From positions 1,798,001-1,862,000 of the forward strand of contig CAJSYZ010000007.1 of assembly GCA_910574455.1 (NCBI GenBank): DNA of 64,000 nt, written 5' to 3'. Made by a program: the position numbers and the translations under genes. Under the pieces are notes generated by a model. It made no database searches. It was not told the origin of the DNA and worked only from the letters and a program-made list of their open reading frames with translations. The stretch comes from Trichaptum fuscoviolaceum (lineage: Eukaryota > Basidiomycota > Agaricomycetes > Hymenochaetales > Trichaptaceae). Positions 23,246 to 33,049 of the stretch are shown piece by piece; within the stretch, counting starts at the first letter, position 1, and each line of letters opens with the position of its first letter.

Positions 23246-26200
23246 GGCGCAACTCCGGGGCGCCAAGCTTGAATCTTGCTCAGGTCACAGAGCTCGATAG
23301 CGTTGACTTCTCGAGGGGCGTCCGGGTGTTTTCGATAGAAACTGCGAATTTTAGCCTTTGCATTACCCATATCCTTTGCGGGAATCCATGTATCTTCCGC
23401 GCTCGAATATCCCTTCCATCGTACCAAATATTCAAACCTCCGTCTAAACCGTCTAGCGTCCAGTACCTCTTCCACCTCGTATTCCAGATCTCCTTCTACT
23501 TCGACTGGGGGCGGCGGGGGTTGCGTTCGACCGGGAAATATCGTCTTCGTGGTATGGCGAGAGCAGCGATACGTGAAATACGGGATGAATCTTCAGCGAC
23601 GCGGGGAGTTCGAGTTCGTAGGTGAGGTCACTTAGCTTTGCCTTCACTTTATACGGCCCTAGTCGTTTCGGTAATAATTTGCGCGCTCCCGGTCGCCGAA
23701 CGTTCGTCGCTTCGAGCCAGACTTTATCCCCGACTGCGTACTGCGGGGCCTCGTTCCGGGCCTGATCGTAGTGCTGCTTCATGCGCTCTGCCGCAACCTC
23801 CAAAGCCGCTCTTGCCTCTTCCTGTGCCTGCTGAAGCTCCTGTAGTCGTGCGTCCGCGGCGGGGACCGTGGATAGGCCGTCGCTCGGGGCAATCGTGAAT
23901 TCGGGATTGTAGCCGTAGACAAGCGCGAACGGAGATTGTCGTGTTGCCGCGTGCGCTTTTCGTGTTGTGCGCGAACTCTGCCATTGGGAGTAATCCTGCC
24001 CAGTTTTCTTGTCGTGTATCTATGAAAGCCCGTAAATACTGTTCCAGCTCTTGGTTTACCCTTTCGGTTTGCCCATCCGTCTGCGGGTGATACGCAGTCG
24101 ACGTGGTACCCTTGATACCGAGTCGGGAAAAGAGGGCCTTCATGAACTGCGCGACAAACTGTGGTCCGCGGTCGGATATGATCTGGCGGGGGGTTCCGTG
24201 CAGCTTCCAGACGTGCTGCAGGAATAGTTCCGCAGTTTCCGGTGCATCGATGTCAGACGTGGTCGGGATAAAATGCGCTTGCTTGGTGAGACGGTCGACC
24301 ACCACGAAAATTGCGTCGTAATCCTCAGATCGGGGGAGCTGGGTGATGAAGTCGCACGAAATCGCCTGCCAGGGGCCCTGCGGGATTTCGTTCGGTTGCA
24401 GGAGTCCTACCGGGCGTTGGGATCGGTTCTTCGTGCGTGCGCAGGTATCGCATCCCGAAACGTATCGTTCTACGAAGTTAGACATCCCGGGCCACCAGTA
24501 GTTGCGGCTTACCATCTCAAACGTTTTCCAACGTCCAGGATGTCCGGCGGGGAGACTGTCGTGGTAAGTCTTCACCACATCCCGGCGAATGGTCTCGTCT
24601 TTCGGGACGTAAACCTTACCCTGGTACAGGAGGAGGCCTTCCTCGGTGCTCCAGTCCTCAAGTTCCTTGGTCAGGACTCGAGGCGCCTTGGACTTGACCA
24701 ACTCGATCGCGTCCACCAGTTCGTCTTCATAATGATCTGACTTACGAATGCGTCGTAGGAGGGCCTGATCCCCGTGTACCTGCGTCATTCCCCGACGAAT
24801 TGCCTTTAGTCGAAACATTTCGGGGGTCAAGAGGGTCCGTCCCGTGTTGTCTTCGCCTTCTGGTTGAAGATCGACGCGTCGTGACATGGCGTCGGGTTTG
24901 CCCCCGAGTCGCCCTGGGCGATGGCGAATCGTAAAATCGAAGCGGGTGAGGAACAGACTCCACCGGGCTTGGCGTCGCATCAGCGTTCGGGATTCAGAGA
25001 AATATAGCAGATTCTTGTGGTCAGACACGATATCGAGTTTATGACTCGCACCTTCGAGATAATGTCGCCACTCGTCAAGAGCTCTAATAATCGCGAGTAG
25101 CTCCTTGTCATAAATCTCGTAGTTGCGTTCCGCATCGTTGAGGGATTTCGAGAAAAAGGCGACCGGATGTATCAGCCCGTCGTCGCCTTCCTGGGACAAG
25201 ACCGCGCCGGTCGCGAAATCAGAGGCGTCGCATTCCACGATGAATTGTCGCGACATGTCTGGCATCATTAGGACGGGGGCGGTCGTGAACATGCGCTTGA
25301 GATAGTCGAAAGCGAACTGCTGGTTTTCTGTCCAGACCCAGCGAACATCCTTCTTCAGCAGCGTCGTGAGCGGTTTGACGATGTGCGAGAAATCCCGAAT
25401 GAAGCGTCGATAGAAATTCGCGAACCCGAGGAAGGCTTGAATGTCTTTCACCTTTTTCGGGGTAGGCCAGTCGAGGACCGCCTGTACCTTGGGGGGGATC
25501 CATCGCCACCTTTCCCTGCGAAATAATCATCCCGAGATACTCGACGGAAGTCTGTTTGAATTTGCACTTTTCGGGTTTACAGAACAAGTCGTTTTCGCGC
25601 AGCCGCTTAAGGACTTCCCGTACGTGTTCCTCGTGCTGCGATTCATCTTCGGAAAAGATTAGCAAGTCGTCAAGATAGATGATCACGTATACTCCAATGA
25701 GATCTTTGAAGATATCGTTCATCATATGCTGGAAGGTCGCCGGGGCATTCGTGAGCCCGAATGTCATCACCGTTGGTTCGAAATGTCCCGCCTGAGTCCG
25801 AAAGGCGGCCTTCCACTCGTCGCCTTGCTTCAGTCGCACGTTGTGGTAGCCCCATCGCAAATCTAACGTCGTGAAAACCTTCGCCTTTTGCAGCGCGTCT
25901 ACGAGTTCCATCGTGAGGGGAAGCGGGTATCGATTCTTGACCGTGATATCGTTCAGTCGTCGGTAATCGACTACCATGCGCAAGGTTCCGTCCTTTTTCT
26001 TGATAAAGAAGACGGGAGCCGCTGCAGGGGATTTCGAAGGCCGTATGTACCCTTTGCGCAGGTTTTCGTCAACAAATTCGCGAAGGGCGTCGCGTTCAGC
26101 CGGGGCCAACGGATAGATTTTGCTGTACGGGGGAACCTTCCCGGGTTCTAAATCTATGGCGTGATCATACGGTTTGCGCAGTGGAAGCCTTTCGGATTCA

Positions 26201-27040
26201 ACTTTCGAGAAAACGTCGGCAAACTCACGAAATTCGGGGGGAACTAGTTCTTCGAAGGTTTTCTCGCCTTCCTTCACTGCTGACTTCTCAGCGATGGCCT
26301 GGGAGTGGGTGTACGAGGCGGCAATTTTGTACGCGAAATGGTCGTCCGTCGTGACGAAGTAGGATTCAGCGTCGTGGTACTGGTCCCAATATTTTTCTGA
26401 GTACCGAAATCCTGGTGGGACAGCTTCCCATTCGGCTTGGGTCCTGTCGGGCCCCCAGGGGGTCTCGACTTCTTCTGCTATGGCGAGGCGGGGAAGCGGG
26501 ACCAGGCGTTGCTGGTTATCACACTGAGGCGGGCAGCGGTTGAGATCGACCACGTCGTTGGTCCAGTCAATGGTCGGGTTATGGTGCCGCAACCAGTCGA
26601 TCCCCATGATAATATCGTCGTCGCCAATATCCGCGACGGCCATGGTCAACTGTTCTAAGTGTCCCTTCATCTCACGTTGAGGACTACTTCCTGGGTGATG
26701 CGTCCAATCGCGTTCGGGGAATTGTCCGCGTTGCGCAAAAGTATCGGGATTACCAAGTCCCGGGTCTGGAGTCCGTGTCGCGAAACGTAGCGGGAATTTA
26801 TGAAAGTTCCCGACGCACCGCTGTCTAACATTACTGTGGCTAAGGCATCCGTTTTTCCGTCGCTAACCTGTACCGGGAACTTCAAATGTCGTCTAAGACG
26901 ACGGTCTATTGTAGAGATGGTTAAATACAAGGGACCATTATTAAGAGAGTTCTTCGGCCACAAGGGCGGTTGGGTCGTATAGGGCGCGACTGAGCAATAC
27001 GACCCTACTGAAAATCCGCTGGGGGCGGGGCTTCGGGATT
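23236..27040 (-). pseudogene. Frameshifted pol of gypsy element 1
   Basis: In order on the minus strand: aspartic protease with LDSGASG (about 26815), reverse transcriptase with YLDD (about 25680), RNase H with ECDAS (about 25240), integrase with an HHCC zinc-binding domain (about 24550-24430) and a core with SDRGPQF (about 24165), and a chromodomain (RFEYLVRWKGY, about 23440-23360). The reading frame is broken four times. The first break is at about 26668 just after the protease; the second is at a 7-C run (25491-25497) where one extra base alters the frame. The third is at about 23933 in the integrase C-terminus and the fourth at about 23535 before the chromodomain. Pol would be made from gag by a -1 shift at 27011-27017. 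The encoded enzyme is not functional. Confidence 0.93.
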
Positions 27041-28213
27041 GTGAACATTCTTGGCGGCGGGCGTCATGGCGGCGAATGCGTTCTGTAGCACGGACTGCTG
27101 CACATTCTGGACGTACTGTTCCGCCATACGTTTGAGCGTTTCTTCGAACGACTGGAGCGCGGGGGGCGATGGGCTCGACGGGGACGTGGATTTCGTCGCC
27201 TTTAGGTTTCGGGATGGCGGTCGCGTTGGGCAATCGCTCACCAAATGGTCTTTCTCTCCGCAGTAGTAGCATAGTCCCTTACTCCTGCGCTCCCGGCGCA
27301 CCCTGTCAATCTCCATTGCGTTGGGATCCTTTGTCGAGCTTGCGCCCGCAGTCGGGATCGTACGCGGAGCTGAACTAGTGGTGCCGGGATTGCTTCGGGG
27401 CGTAGCCGCTGGCTTTGATACTGGTCCATAGGCGTGTGCGAGCCTTAGCTTCTCGTCCGTCTCGGAAACCCAGTTGACGTAGGCATCGAATTTCATATCC
27501 TTCGCCTCGGTGCTGGCGATGTGCTGGCGAACCTGGTCTTTGAGTCCCTTCCGGAACATGTCGAGGTAGATGACATCCGTCGTTGCGTCCTTGGGCCACC
27601 CGGTGAGGGCTTGGAGGGCACGGAATTGCGACGCAAACTCGGCGACCGTTCCTGTCTGGCGTAGGCGCATCAGTTTGTCGGCTGCGGCTTTGTCTGCATC
27701 GATTTCCCCGTAAGAGGCGCGAAGGGCGGCGAACAGGGCCTCCAGGCTGGCGGCTTCTGGCGGTGTCGGGATGTCCTGGAGTCGATCTAGAATGGGTCGT
27801 GCCCAGTCTTGCGCCGGCCCCCGCAGTAGCATCAGAGCAAATGCGACCTTGCGGGTTTCGTCTAGTCCCGGATGTTGTCCGAACAGGTAGAGCTTAATCT
27901 GGTGAATCCAGTTCTCCAGCTTGGCTCGTTCGCCTTCGAAGGTGTCGGGAAGCTTCATCTTGAGCCCGGCTCCGCCCCCAGACGGGGAGGCGGGCTGACT
28001 CGCGATTTGGGCTTCTAACGCCCGGTTGGCGTGCTTGAGCTGGGCGACTGTGTTCTGGACCTGATTGTGCTCGTTGACTAGCTTGGAGTAGCGCTTTTCG
28101 AGGGTGTCGAGGCGATCAAGGATGGGCTGGAGTTTGTCTTCCTCCATCGAGGAGCTAGGGGACGGGAAAGCGAAGGTGTCTGCGAGTCCTCCCCATTCCT
28201 GGTGGGACGACAT
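27005..28213 (-). CDS. Gag of gypsy element 1
   Basis: A 402-residue open frame. An N-terminal coiled coil (about residues 20-75) is followed by the retrotransposon gag core with the WARPIL and FASQFRALQ motifs. Then come a basic linker and a CCHC zinc knuckle (CYYCGEKDHLVSDC, about residues 315-330) that would bind element RNA. The frame is intact although pol is not. The stop is one codon past a slippery heptamer that sets up pol in the -1 frame. It acts as the capsid protein of the virus-like particle. Confidence 0.9.
   Translation of the reverse strand: MSSHQEWGGLADTFAFPSPSSSMEEDKLQPILDRLDTLEKRYSKLVNEHNQVQNTVAQLKHANRALEAQIASQPASPSGGGAGLKMKLPDTFEGERAKLENWIHQIKLYLFGQHPGLDETRKVAFALMLLRGPAQDWARPILDRLQDIPTPPEAASLEALFAALRASYGEIDADKAAADKLMRLRQTGTVAEFASQFRALQALTGWPKDATTDVIYLDMFRKGLKDQVRQHIASTEAKDMKFDAYVNWVSETDEKLRLAHAYGPVSKPAATPRSNPGTTSSAPRTIPTAGASSTKDPNAMEIDRVRRERRSKGLCYYCGEKDHLVSDCPTRPPSRNLKATKSTSPSSPSPPALQSFEETLKRMAEQYVQNVQQSVLQNAFAAMTPAAKNVHNPEAPPPADFQ
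27011..27017 (-). promoter_or_regulatory. Putative -1 ribosomal frameshift heptamer G GAT TTT
   Basis: The heptamer lies in the X XXY YYZ register of the gag frame, one codon before the gag stop. The pol frame is exactly -1 and stays open through the protease. The same heptamer is the known shift site of red clover necrotic mosaic virus. Confidence 0.6.
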
Positions 28214-28289
28214 CGCGGGTCGGCGGTACGGGTGCGGGGGTAGAAGTAAAGAGCGTGAGGGTGTCGAGTCCGAGCGGCGGTGAGCCAGG

Positions 28290-28300
28290 ACTTTTGACCT
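28290..28300 (-). other. Primer-binding site of element 1, complementary to its own LTR
   Basis: AGGTCAAAAGT on the minus strand starts 2 nt after the 5' LTR end. It is the perfect complement of ACTTTTGACCT inside the LTR (28599-28609 in the 5' LTR). I see no need for a tRNA primer: this is the arrangement of Tf1-type self-priming. Confidence 0.75.
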
Positions 28301-28302
28301 AA

Positions 28303-29132
28303 TGTTACGACCGTCGGGAATTGTAGCGGGAAACAGTTTCGGGAAACTGGAATTCGCGACAAGAACCCGCGTTCGGGAATCTGGATTCGCGACTGGGAAC
28401 GAGCGTGGGAATTCAGGCGGGAAACGCGCGGGATTCTATCCAGACGCGTCGCGGGATTCTCAAGGCCAGCTAGGACTCTTCACTGCTTTGAACGTCAAGT
28501 AAGCGGATCCCTAAGGAAGCACTCCACAAGTAAGTATTGCGCAACTAACTACACAGGAGAAAAGAGAGAGATCGCACCTAAGGAAGCACTCCACAAGAGG
28601 TCAAAAGTGGGGTGCTCCTTACGATGCCTACAGCTATTTATCTACTTCGTAAAGACTGTATAGTTAATCTACGCTAAGTGTCCTGGCGCAATGCGCACCT
28701 ATCTACTACAAACGATACATGCTACGACCGCACTGCTAGGCATGTCTATCCCGTCTCTCCAGATGGCTACGGCCTGTCCGTGGACGTCAGCGTCCGGTCC
28801 GGGGCCGCGACTAGCCAGACTAGGTATGCCAGACTGTTGCAGGTCGTCACCTTGAGGTACTAACGGATTAATGAGCGTATGTTGATAAGTGAATGTACGT
28901 GTGCCGTGGCGGGTCGTCGTAAATGAATGTGTGTATGCGTGCATGGTGGTCGGGACGGTGGTGCGGGATAGGTCACGTGAGCGGGGGATCTTGCGGGGGA
29001 TCGTGCGAGTCGGGAAAGGGGTTTCGCGCGGGGAATCCAATGGCGGGATTCTCCCCGCGGGATTGTCTGCTCATGTCGGGATCCTTGGCGGGAAAGTGCG
29101 GGAAATGAGAAAAGGAGCCCGGGATCTCGACA
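28303..29132 (-). repeat. 5' LTR of gypsy element 1 (830 bp)
   Basis: Bounded TGTTACGACC...CTCGACA. In element orientation a GATAAATA box (28642-28635) lies 33 nt upstream of the ACTTTTGACCT segment (28609-28599), so the transcript probably starts at or very near that segment. A 20-bp motif (AAGGAAGCACTCCACAAG) is repeated twice, and a short hairpin GCACTCCAC/GTGGGGTGC surrounds the predicted start. It has a 13-bp local duplication relative to the 3' LTR near 28990. Confidence 0.92.
28599..28609 (-). promoter_or_regulatory. Self-priming segment and predicted RNA 5' end of element 1
   Basis: ACTTTTGACCT is conserved in every LTR copy of this family in the window (2216-2226, 9166-9176, 22709-22719, 28599-28609) and pairs with the primer-binding site at 28290-28300. 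A TATA-like box lies 33 nt upstream. Confidence 0.65.
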
Positions 29133-29230
29133 CGAAGTACGATTGTACACAGAGGGATCGGATACATCATCATCTAACAGCGAAAATCGGTTCGGGGTCT
29201 TTGGCGGAACGACCGCGCGCCTAGACCCAC

Positions 29231-30541
29231 TCAAAAACCCTGACTCTTGAGAGCAGCTGCGACCGCTTTGGCGATCTCGTCAACAGTCGGAGTGCGAGCG
29301 GTGTTCACGGTCGGAGTCTCGTCGCGGACTTCCTCGAGGGTCGCAGTTGGTGTCTTGGGAGCGGCGGCGGGCGCAGAGGCGGCGGGCGGAGCGGTGGATG
29401 ACGAGGCGGCGGTCTGTGAAGCCACCTTCGATCGGACATTTGATCTCTTGCTCCGCTGCGGACAGTCTCGAGCCAGATGTCCATGCTCACCGCACTGGAA
29501 GCAAAGTCCGCGGCGCATCATCTCTTCAGTGCTCAAGCGATCGATGTCCATCGCGTCGGGGTCCCGAGTCGGTCCGCGCGAAGCGGAGTGGTGTGTCTGC
29601 GAGCGGGAGCCCCAGTTCGGACTCCAGTTGTTCTGCTTGAAGCCCGTCCGACGCGCACGCAAGTCCTCATCGTATTCGCAAAGCAGTCGGACCCACTGGT
29701 CGAAGCTCTTGGTCTCCCGGATCTCCTTGCTCGCTAGATCGTAGCGGAACTGACTGCTGAGTCCGGTCTCGAACACCAACATCTTCCCCTCCATCCCCCA
29801 GTCCACCTCCGACTCCACCAGCAACGCACGAAACTTCGCCGCATACTCCGACACCGTGTCCTTGCCCTGGCGCAGTTTCATAAGCTCCTGTCCGGCGTGG
29901 CGCTTGATGTTCGGACGTCCGAACGCGGACTGGAGGGACGCCAGGAAGAGTTCCAAGTCGGTCATGAGAGCAGGGACTTCGGTGCCCTCGAGGGCGGCGG
30001 TCGTGTGCGGACGAGCCCATTGTTCAGCGGGCCCGCGGAGTAGCGAAGCTGCCCATAGACAGGCCATCGTCGGACTGCCTACAAACTCCTGGGGGCGCAT
30101 CCGGACATAAAGTCGGACCTTCTGCGACCACTCCTCAAAGCTGATACTCTCCGCCTCCTTATCTTTCGGCGTACGCCCATAGAACGCGGGCGGGGCACCG
30201 ACCTTCGGACCCTTGGGAGTGCGGGTTGCGCCTTCCTGCGCATTTCGGACAAACAGGTTCATGAAGTCGTGGAGGCGCTGGTTTTCGGCGGTCACCTCCT
30301 GCAGGTGTGACTGGAGAGGTCGGGTGGCATCATTGATAGCCTGGAGGACGTCTGGGGGGAGATCTCCGCCCTGCTGGGGCGGTGGTGCGGCCTGTGGGGG
30401 AGCAGCACCCGGAGTCGGAGTCGGAGCAGCGCCTGGCGCGGGCGCTGCTTGCGCGGGGTTGATCGGGTCGGTCATATCTTCGTCGGAGTCTTCTTGTCCG
30501 AATCTTCCCATTTCAGAGGGATCAAAAATCGGTCGGTGCAA
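29231..30541 (-). CDS. Gag of gypsy element 2
   Basis: A 436-residue open frame. It has a Pro/Ala-rich N-terminal region, a gag core (LLRGPAEQWARP, YAAKFRALL) and a CCHC zinc knuckle (CFQCGEHGHLARDC), then an Ala/Pro/Thr-rich tail. The frame is intact from ATG 30541 to TGA 29231. It is distantly related to the element-1 gag in domain order and core motifs. The last sense codons form a canonical slippery heptamer. Confidence 0.9.
   Translation of the reverse strand: MHRPIFDPSEMGRFGQEDSDEDMTDPINPAQAAPAPGAAPTPTPGAAPPQAAPPPQQGGDLPPDVLQAINDATRPLQSHLQEVTAENQRLHDFMNLFVRNAQEGATRTPKGPKVGAPPAFYGRTPKDKEAESISFEEWSQKVRLYVRMRPQEFVGSPTMACLWAASLLRGPAEQWARPHTTAALEGTEVPALMTDLELFLASLQSAFGRPNIKRHAGQELMKLRQGKDTVSEYAAKFRALLVESEVDWGMEGKMLVFETGLSSQFRYDLASKEIRETKSFDQWVRLLCEYDEDLRARRTGFKQNNWSPNWGSRSQTHHSASRGPTRDPDAMDIDRLSTEEMMRRGLCFQCGEHGHLARDCPQRSKRSNVRSKVASQTAASSSTAPPAASAPAAAPKTPTATLEEVRDETPTVNTARTPTVDEIAKAVAAALKSQGF
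29234..29240 (-). promoter_or_regulatory. Putative -1 ribosomal frameshift heptamer G GGT TTT
   Basis: GGGTTTT sits in the X XXY YYZ register directly in front of the gag TGA. The -1 frame stays open from here to the junction at 29133 and reads as a pol start (VVPPKTPNRFSLLDDD). The same heptamer is used by barley yellow dwarf virus. Confidence 0.65.
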
Positions 30542-30563
30542 TCGCAGGGCGTCGAAAGAACAA

Positions 30564-30574
30564 ACTTTTGGCCT
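30564..30574 (-). other. Primer-binding site of element 2, complementary to its own LTR
   Basis: AGGCCAAAAGT on the minus strand starts 2 nt after the LTR end and is the exact complement of ACTTTTGGCCT inside the LTR (30748-30758). Compared with element 1 the middle base differs on both sides, preserving pairing. Confidence 0.75.
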
Positions 30575-30576
30575 AA

Positions 30577-31324
30577 TGTTACGACCTAGAGTGGTTCCTT
30601 CGCTTTCGAGACCCTGAATCGGACACAGACGACGATCGGACGCAATGAGCGGTGGTTCTCACTCTGAGAAGCACTTTACAAGTCAATTAAGCTATTCTAC
30701 ACATCAGAGCTAAAGATAAACACATCACCTGAGAAGCACTTTACAAGAGGCCAAAAGTGGAGTGCTTCGCAGGGGGATCCGCGGTTTTGATGAACAAAGG
30801 TAAAAACTATACAGTACCAAGCCACTGGACCCTGATCCGACTAGGTCCGACCTATACCGCTGACGTAAGTCGGAGTTCGGGGTCCCGCTCTAGTCGGGGT
30901 CCCGCATCGGTAGAGCGGAGGTTCGAGTCGGAGTGGCGGAAGAAAGAAAGAAAAGAGAATTGCTTGCAGGGCGCTTGTCCTAGCGGCCTGCAAACATACA
31001 GGCAAGTAATCTACGCAAAAAGGAAGAGAATCGGAGTTAAAGAAAGTCCGGTTTCGGACTGGACATGTCGGGGATCCGACTCGGAGTGTGATCGTAAAAG
31101 AAAATAAAAGAAAATAAAAGAAATAAAATAACCTGAGGCGGATTCCTGACAGGCAGGTGACGCAGTGCGTATAAAGCGCAAGTTTCGCACCTCTGTGCGC
31201 TCCTGTGTCGATCTGACAGATTGGGCGCGCGTTGTCTACCCGGAAGTCTGGCCCAAAAACCCGACCTGGTCCCAACTGCTCTTAAACCCTTGTCTCTGGT
31301 TCCAGCATCCGACTCCGACTGTCA
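30577..31324 (-). repeat. 5' LTR of gypsy element 2 (outer end approximate)
   Basis: The inner end TGTTACGACC is certain by analogy with element 1. The outer end is placed at GACTGTCA (31324), giving a TG..CA-bounded LTR of 748 bp, but no target duplication can confirm it because the partner LTR is missing. It contains a twice-repeated GAGAAGCACTTTACAAG motif like element 1. Confidence 0.6.
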
Positions 31325-33049
31325 AGCTCGAAAAAATAGTGGGAGAAGTATTGAGGCTGAACGTCAAGAAGAGTAGTGAGGTCACAATGAGTGACTGGGC
31401 AGCTGACGAGCTATCAGCGGCACAAAAAGAGTGTAAGTTATCATTCTGTTGTTCAAGATCAACCATCTTCAAGTTCTCACTTGCATGATCTGCTGTACTG
31501 GAATACTAGATGCAGCTATTGACGTTCACAGCACGTTTGCTGTAGCTTTGGCCCTGAGCCAAAGCCACTCACCCTTACCGGATAAGTACATCAAGAACTT
31601 CGAGGCTTGATCTAGTAGGCTGAGGCCCACCAGTAGCAGGTTTGACCAAATGTGCTTGAGTTATCGAGTAAATTGTTGTGCGCATGCTCTTGTCTTTCAA
31701 AGTTGCCAGGAGATTCATGATTAAAATTTATTATTGAATTGCCTTTTTTTCCCGAATGATCACCGTAGTCTGAGGTATCAAAGTGGTTTGGAAGATGTCG
31801 CCAATGGTGTCTGTCTGCTGTTCGGATTGCTTGCCATGATGATGCTTCCAGTGGTGAACGAGCTTTAAATCTAAAATTGGAACTTGAAGAGTTCAAGTTG
31901 CCACCGTGACTCGCACTTGAACTTGAACTTGAACTTGAACTTTTTACCACTGCGTCCCCTCAACGACACAGTGTACGTTCTCCAGTCTTGTTATGAGCAC
32001 TTCTCCGCCATCCCCCACCCATTCCATAAGACCACTTATTGGCCTGAACAAGTTATGTTTTATCCTACCCTCAAGCTTGTATTGAACTCGCCTAGACTTC
32101 AACATTTCCGAATGAACCAAAAAACGATAGTGTACGTCTGAGAACGTGCTTCTTGCTTGATCTTATCACTCACATTTGTCTTTAGTACCTGGAGAGGAGA
32201 AGGTGGGCGGCCTTGTTATAGTGAGAGGAGCTCCGACGTGCACGCTGAAGCGAGCATCTTCTACCTTTCGAACGACACCCGCTGAGGATAGGCCGATACA
32301 TGTTGCATCACCAATTGTTGTAATCTTCATCAAAAATAAGTAACAATCCTTCGTCTTCAACTAGAGTCGACACCGCCTTATAGGAAAGGAAGGGCAAGGG
32401 CCGTCCGCTGACGATTGAAGAGGTGGCAGAGGACACTATTGATGAGGGGGCAGATGAACTACACGACCGATCCCGCGCCAGCCTTGCGCATGTGTCCTTG
32501 GATGCCCCTCGCTTCACATATCAGTTTCCTGCGCCGAAACCGCCATTGCAACGTAGTAAATCTCGCGTCCGTCAATTGCAGGCTGACGGCCCCGGCCCCG
32601 GCCTCGGAACACCACCTCATACCGTCTTGCGAGACACCTTCATACCTCTAGTTGAATGTGATACACCTCCGATAGTGAAAAACGCGATGAAGCGAGGCGA
32701 ACATCCTTCCATGAAACAGCTGCCAGCATCTCCCGGCCAATCTCTAGCAAGTCTCCGGAAGGTAGCGTGAACCTAGGCGCTACATCTAGTTCACAAGCAT
32801 CGGACTACGGTGGCGAACATCTATGAGGGCATGCGAGGGAAGAGAATAAGCGCAACCTTTGAAGCCTCTGGAACTATAAGTACGGACTTCTCTTCTTGCT
32901 ATTATATTACTAGGCTTATACTGGTTTATTCATCAGCGAAACCACATGCGTCTATTTCGGATACTTTGCTCTTCAAACATATCATATCAACACAGATCTA
33001 ACCGAAGCTAAATGTGTTAGACAATTATTGATCTGGACAACTTCGCGGG
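31325..33049. other. Region without a confident gene
   Basis: Starts with a short gene-start-like exon (31387-31433, MSDWAADELSAAQKE, then a GTAAGT donor). A TTGAAC hexamer microsatellite lies at 31915-31942. A plus-strand open frame at 32423-32770 is Pro- and Arg-rich without a recognised domain. These may be fragments of one or more decayed genes. Confidence 0.4.

Larger units (their letters stand above)
22414..29132 (-). mobile_element. Ty3/gypsy chromovirus-type LTR retrotransposon (element 1)
   Basis: A full-length element on the minus strand: 5' LTR 28303-29132, primer-binding site 28290-28300, gag 27005-28213, pol about 27020-23235, polypurine tract 23231-23245, 3' LTR 22414-23230. 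The pol order is protease, reverse transcriptase, RNase H, integrase, with a C-terminal chromodomain, the mark of chromoviruses. Pol carries four frameshifts, so the copy is dead. The 5 bp outside each end (TAGGC and CGAAG) do not match, so there is no target duplication, and the two LTRs differ more from each other than one does from the solo LTR. Both facts suggest a recombinant origin. It abuts the pol start of element 2. Confidence 0.92.
29133..31324 (-). mobile_element. Truncated second Ty3/gypsy retrotransposon (element 2)
   Basis: On the minus strand: 5' LTR from 30577 to about 31324, a primer-binding site at 30564-30574, a complete gag, and the first 30 or so codons of pol up to the junction with element 1 at 29132/29133. 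Its LTR and primer site resemble element 1 but are clearly a different subfamily. The remainder of its pol and its 3' LTR are absent on the far side of element 1, so a deletion or recombination, not a simple nested insertion, removed them. Confidence 0.8.

Noticed and set aside
23638..23898. Plus-strand frames across the element-1 pol
   Set aside because: Antisense shadows of integrase and reverse transcriptase sequence.
29247..29744. Plus-strand open frame over the element-2 gag
   Set aside because: It is a shadow of the gag gene, whose zinc knuckle and gag core are on the minus strand.
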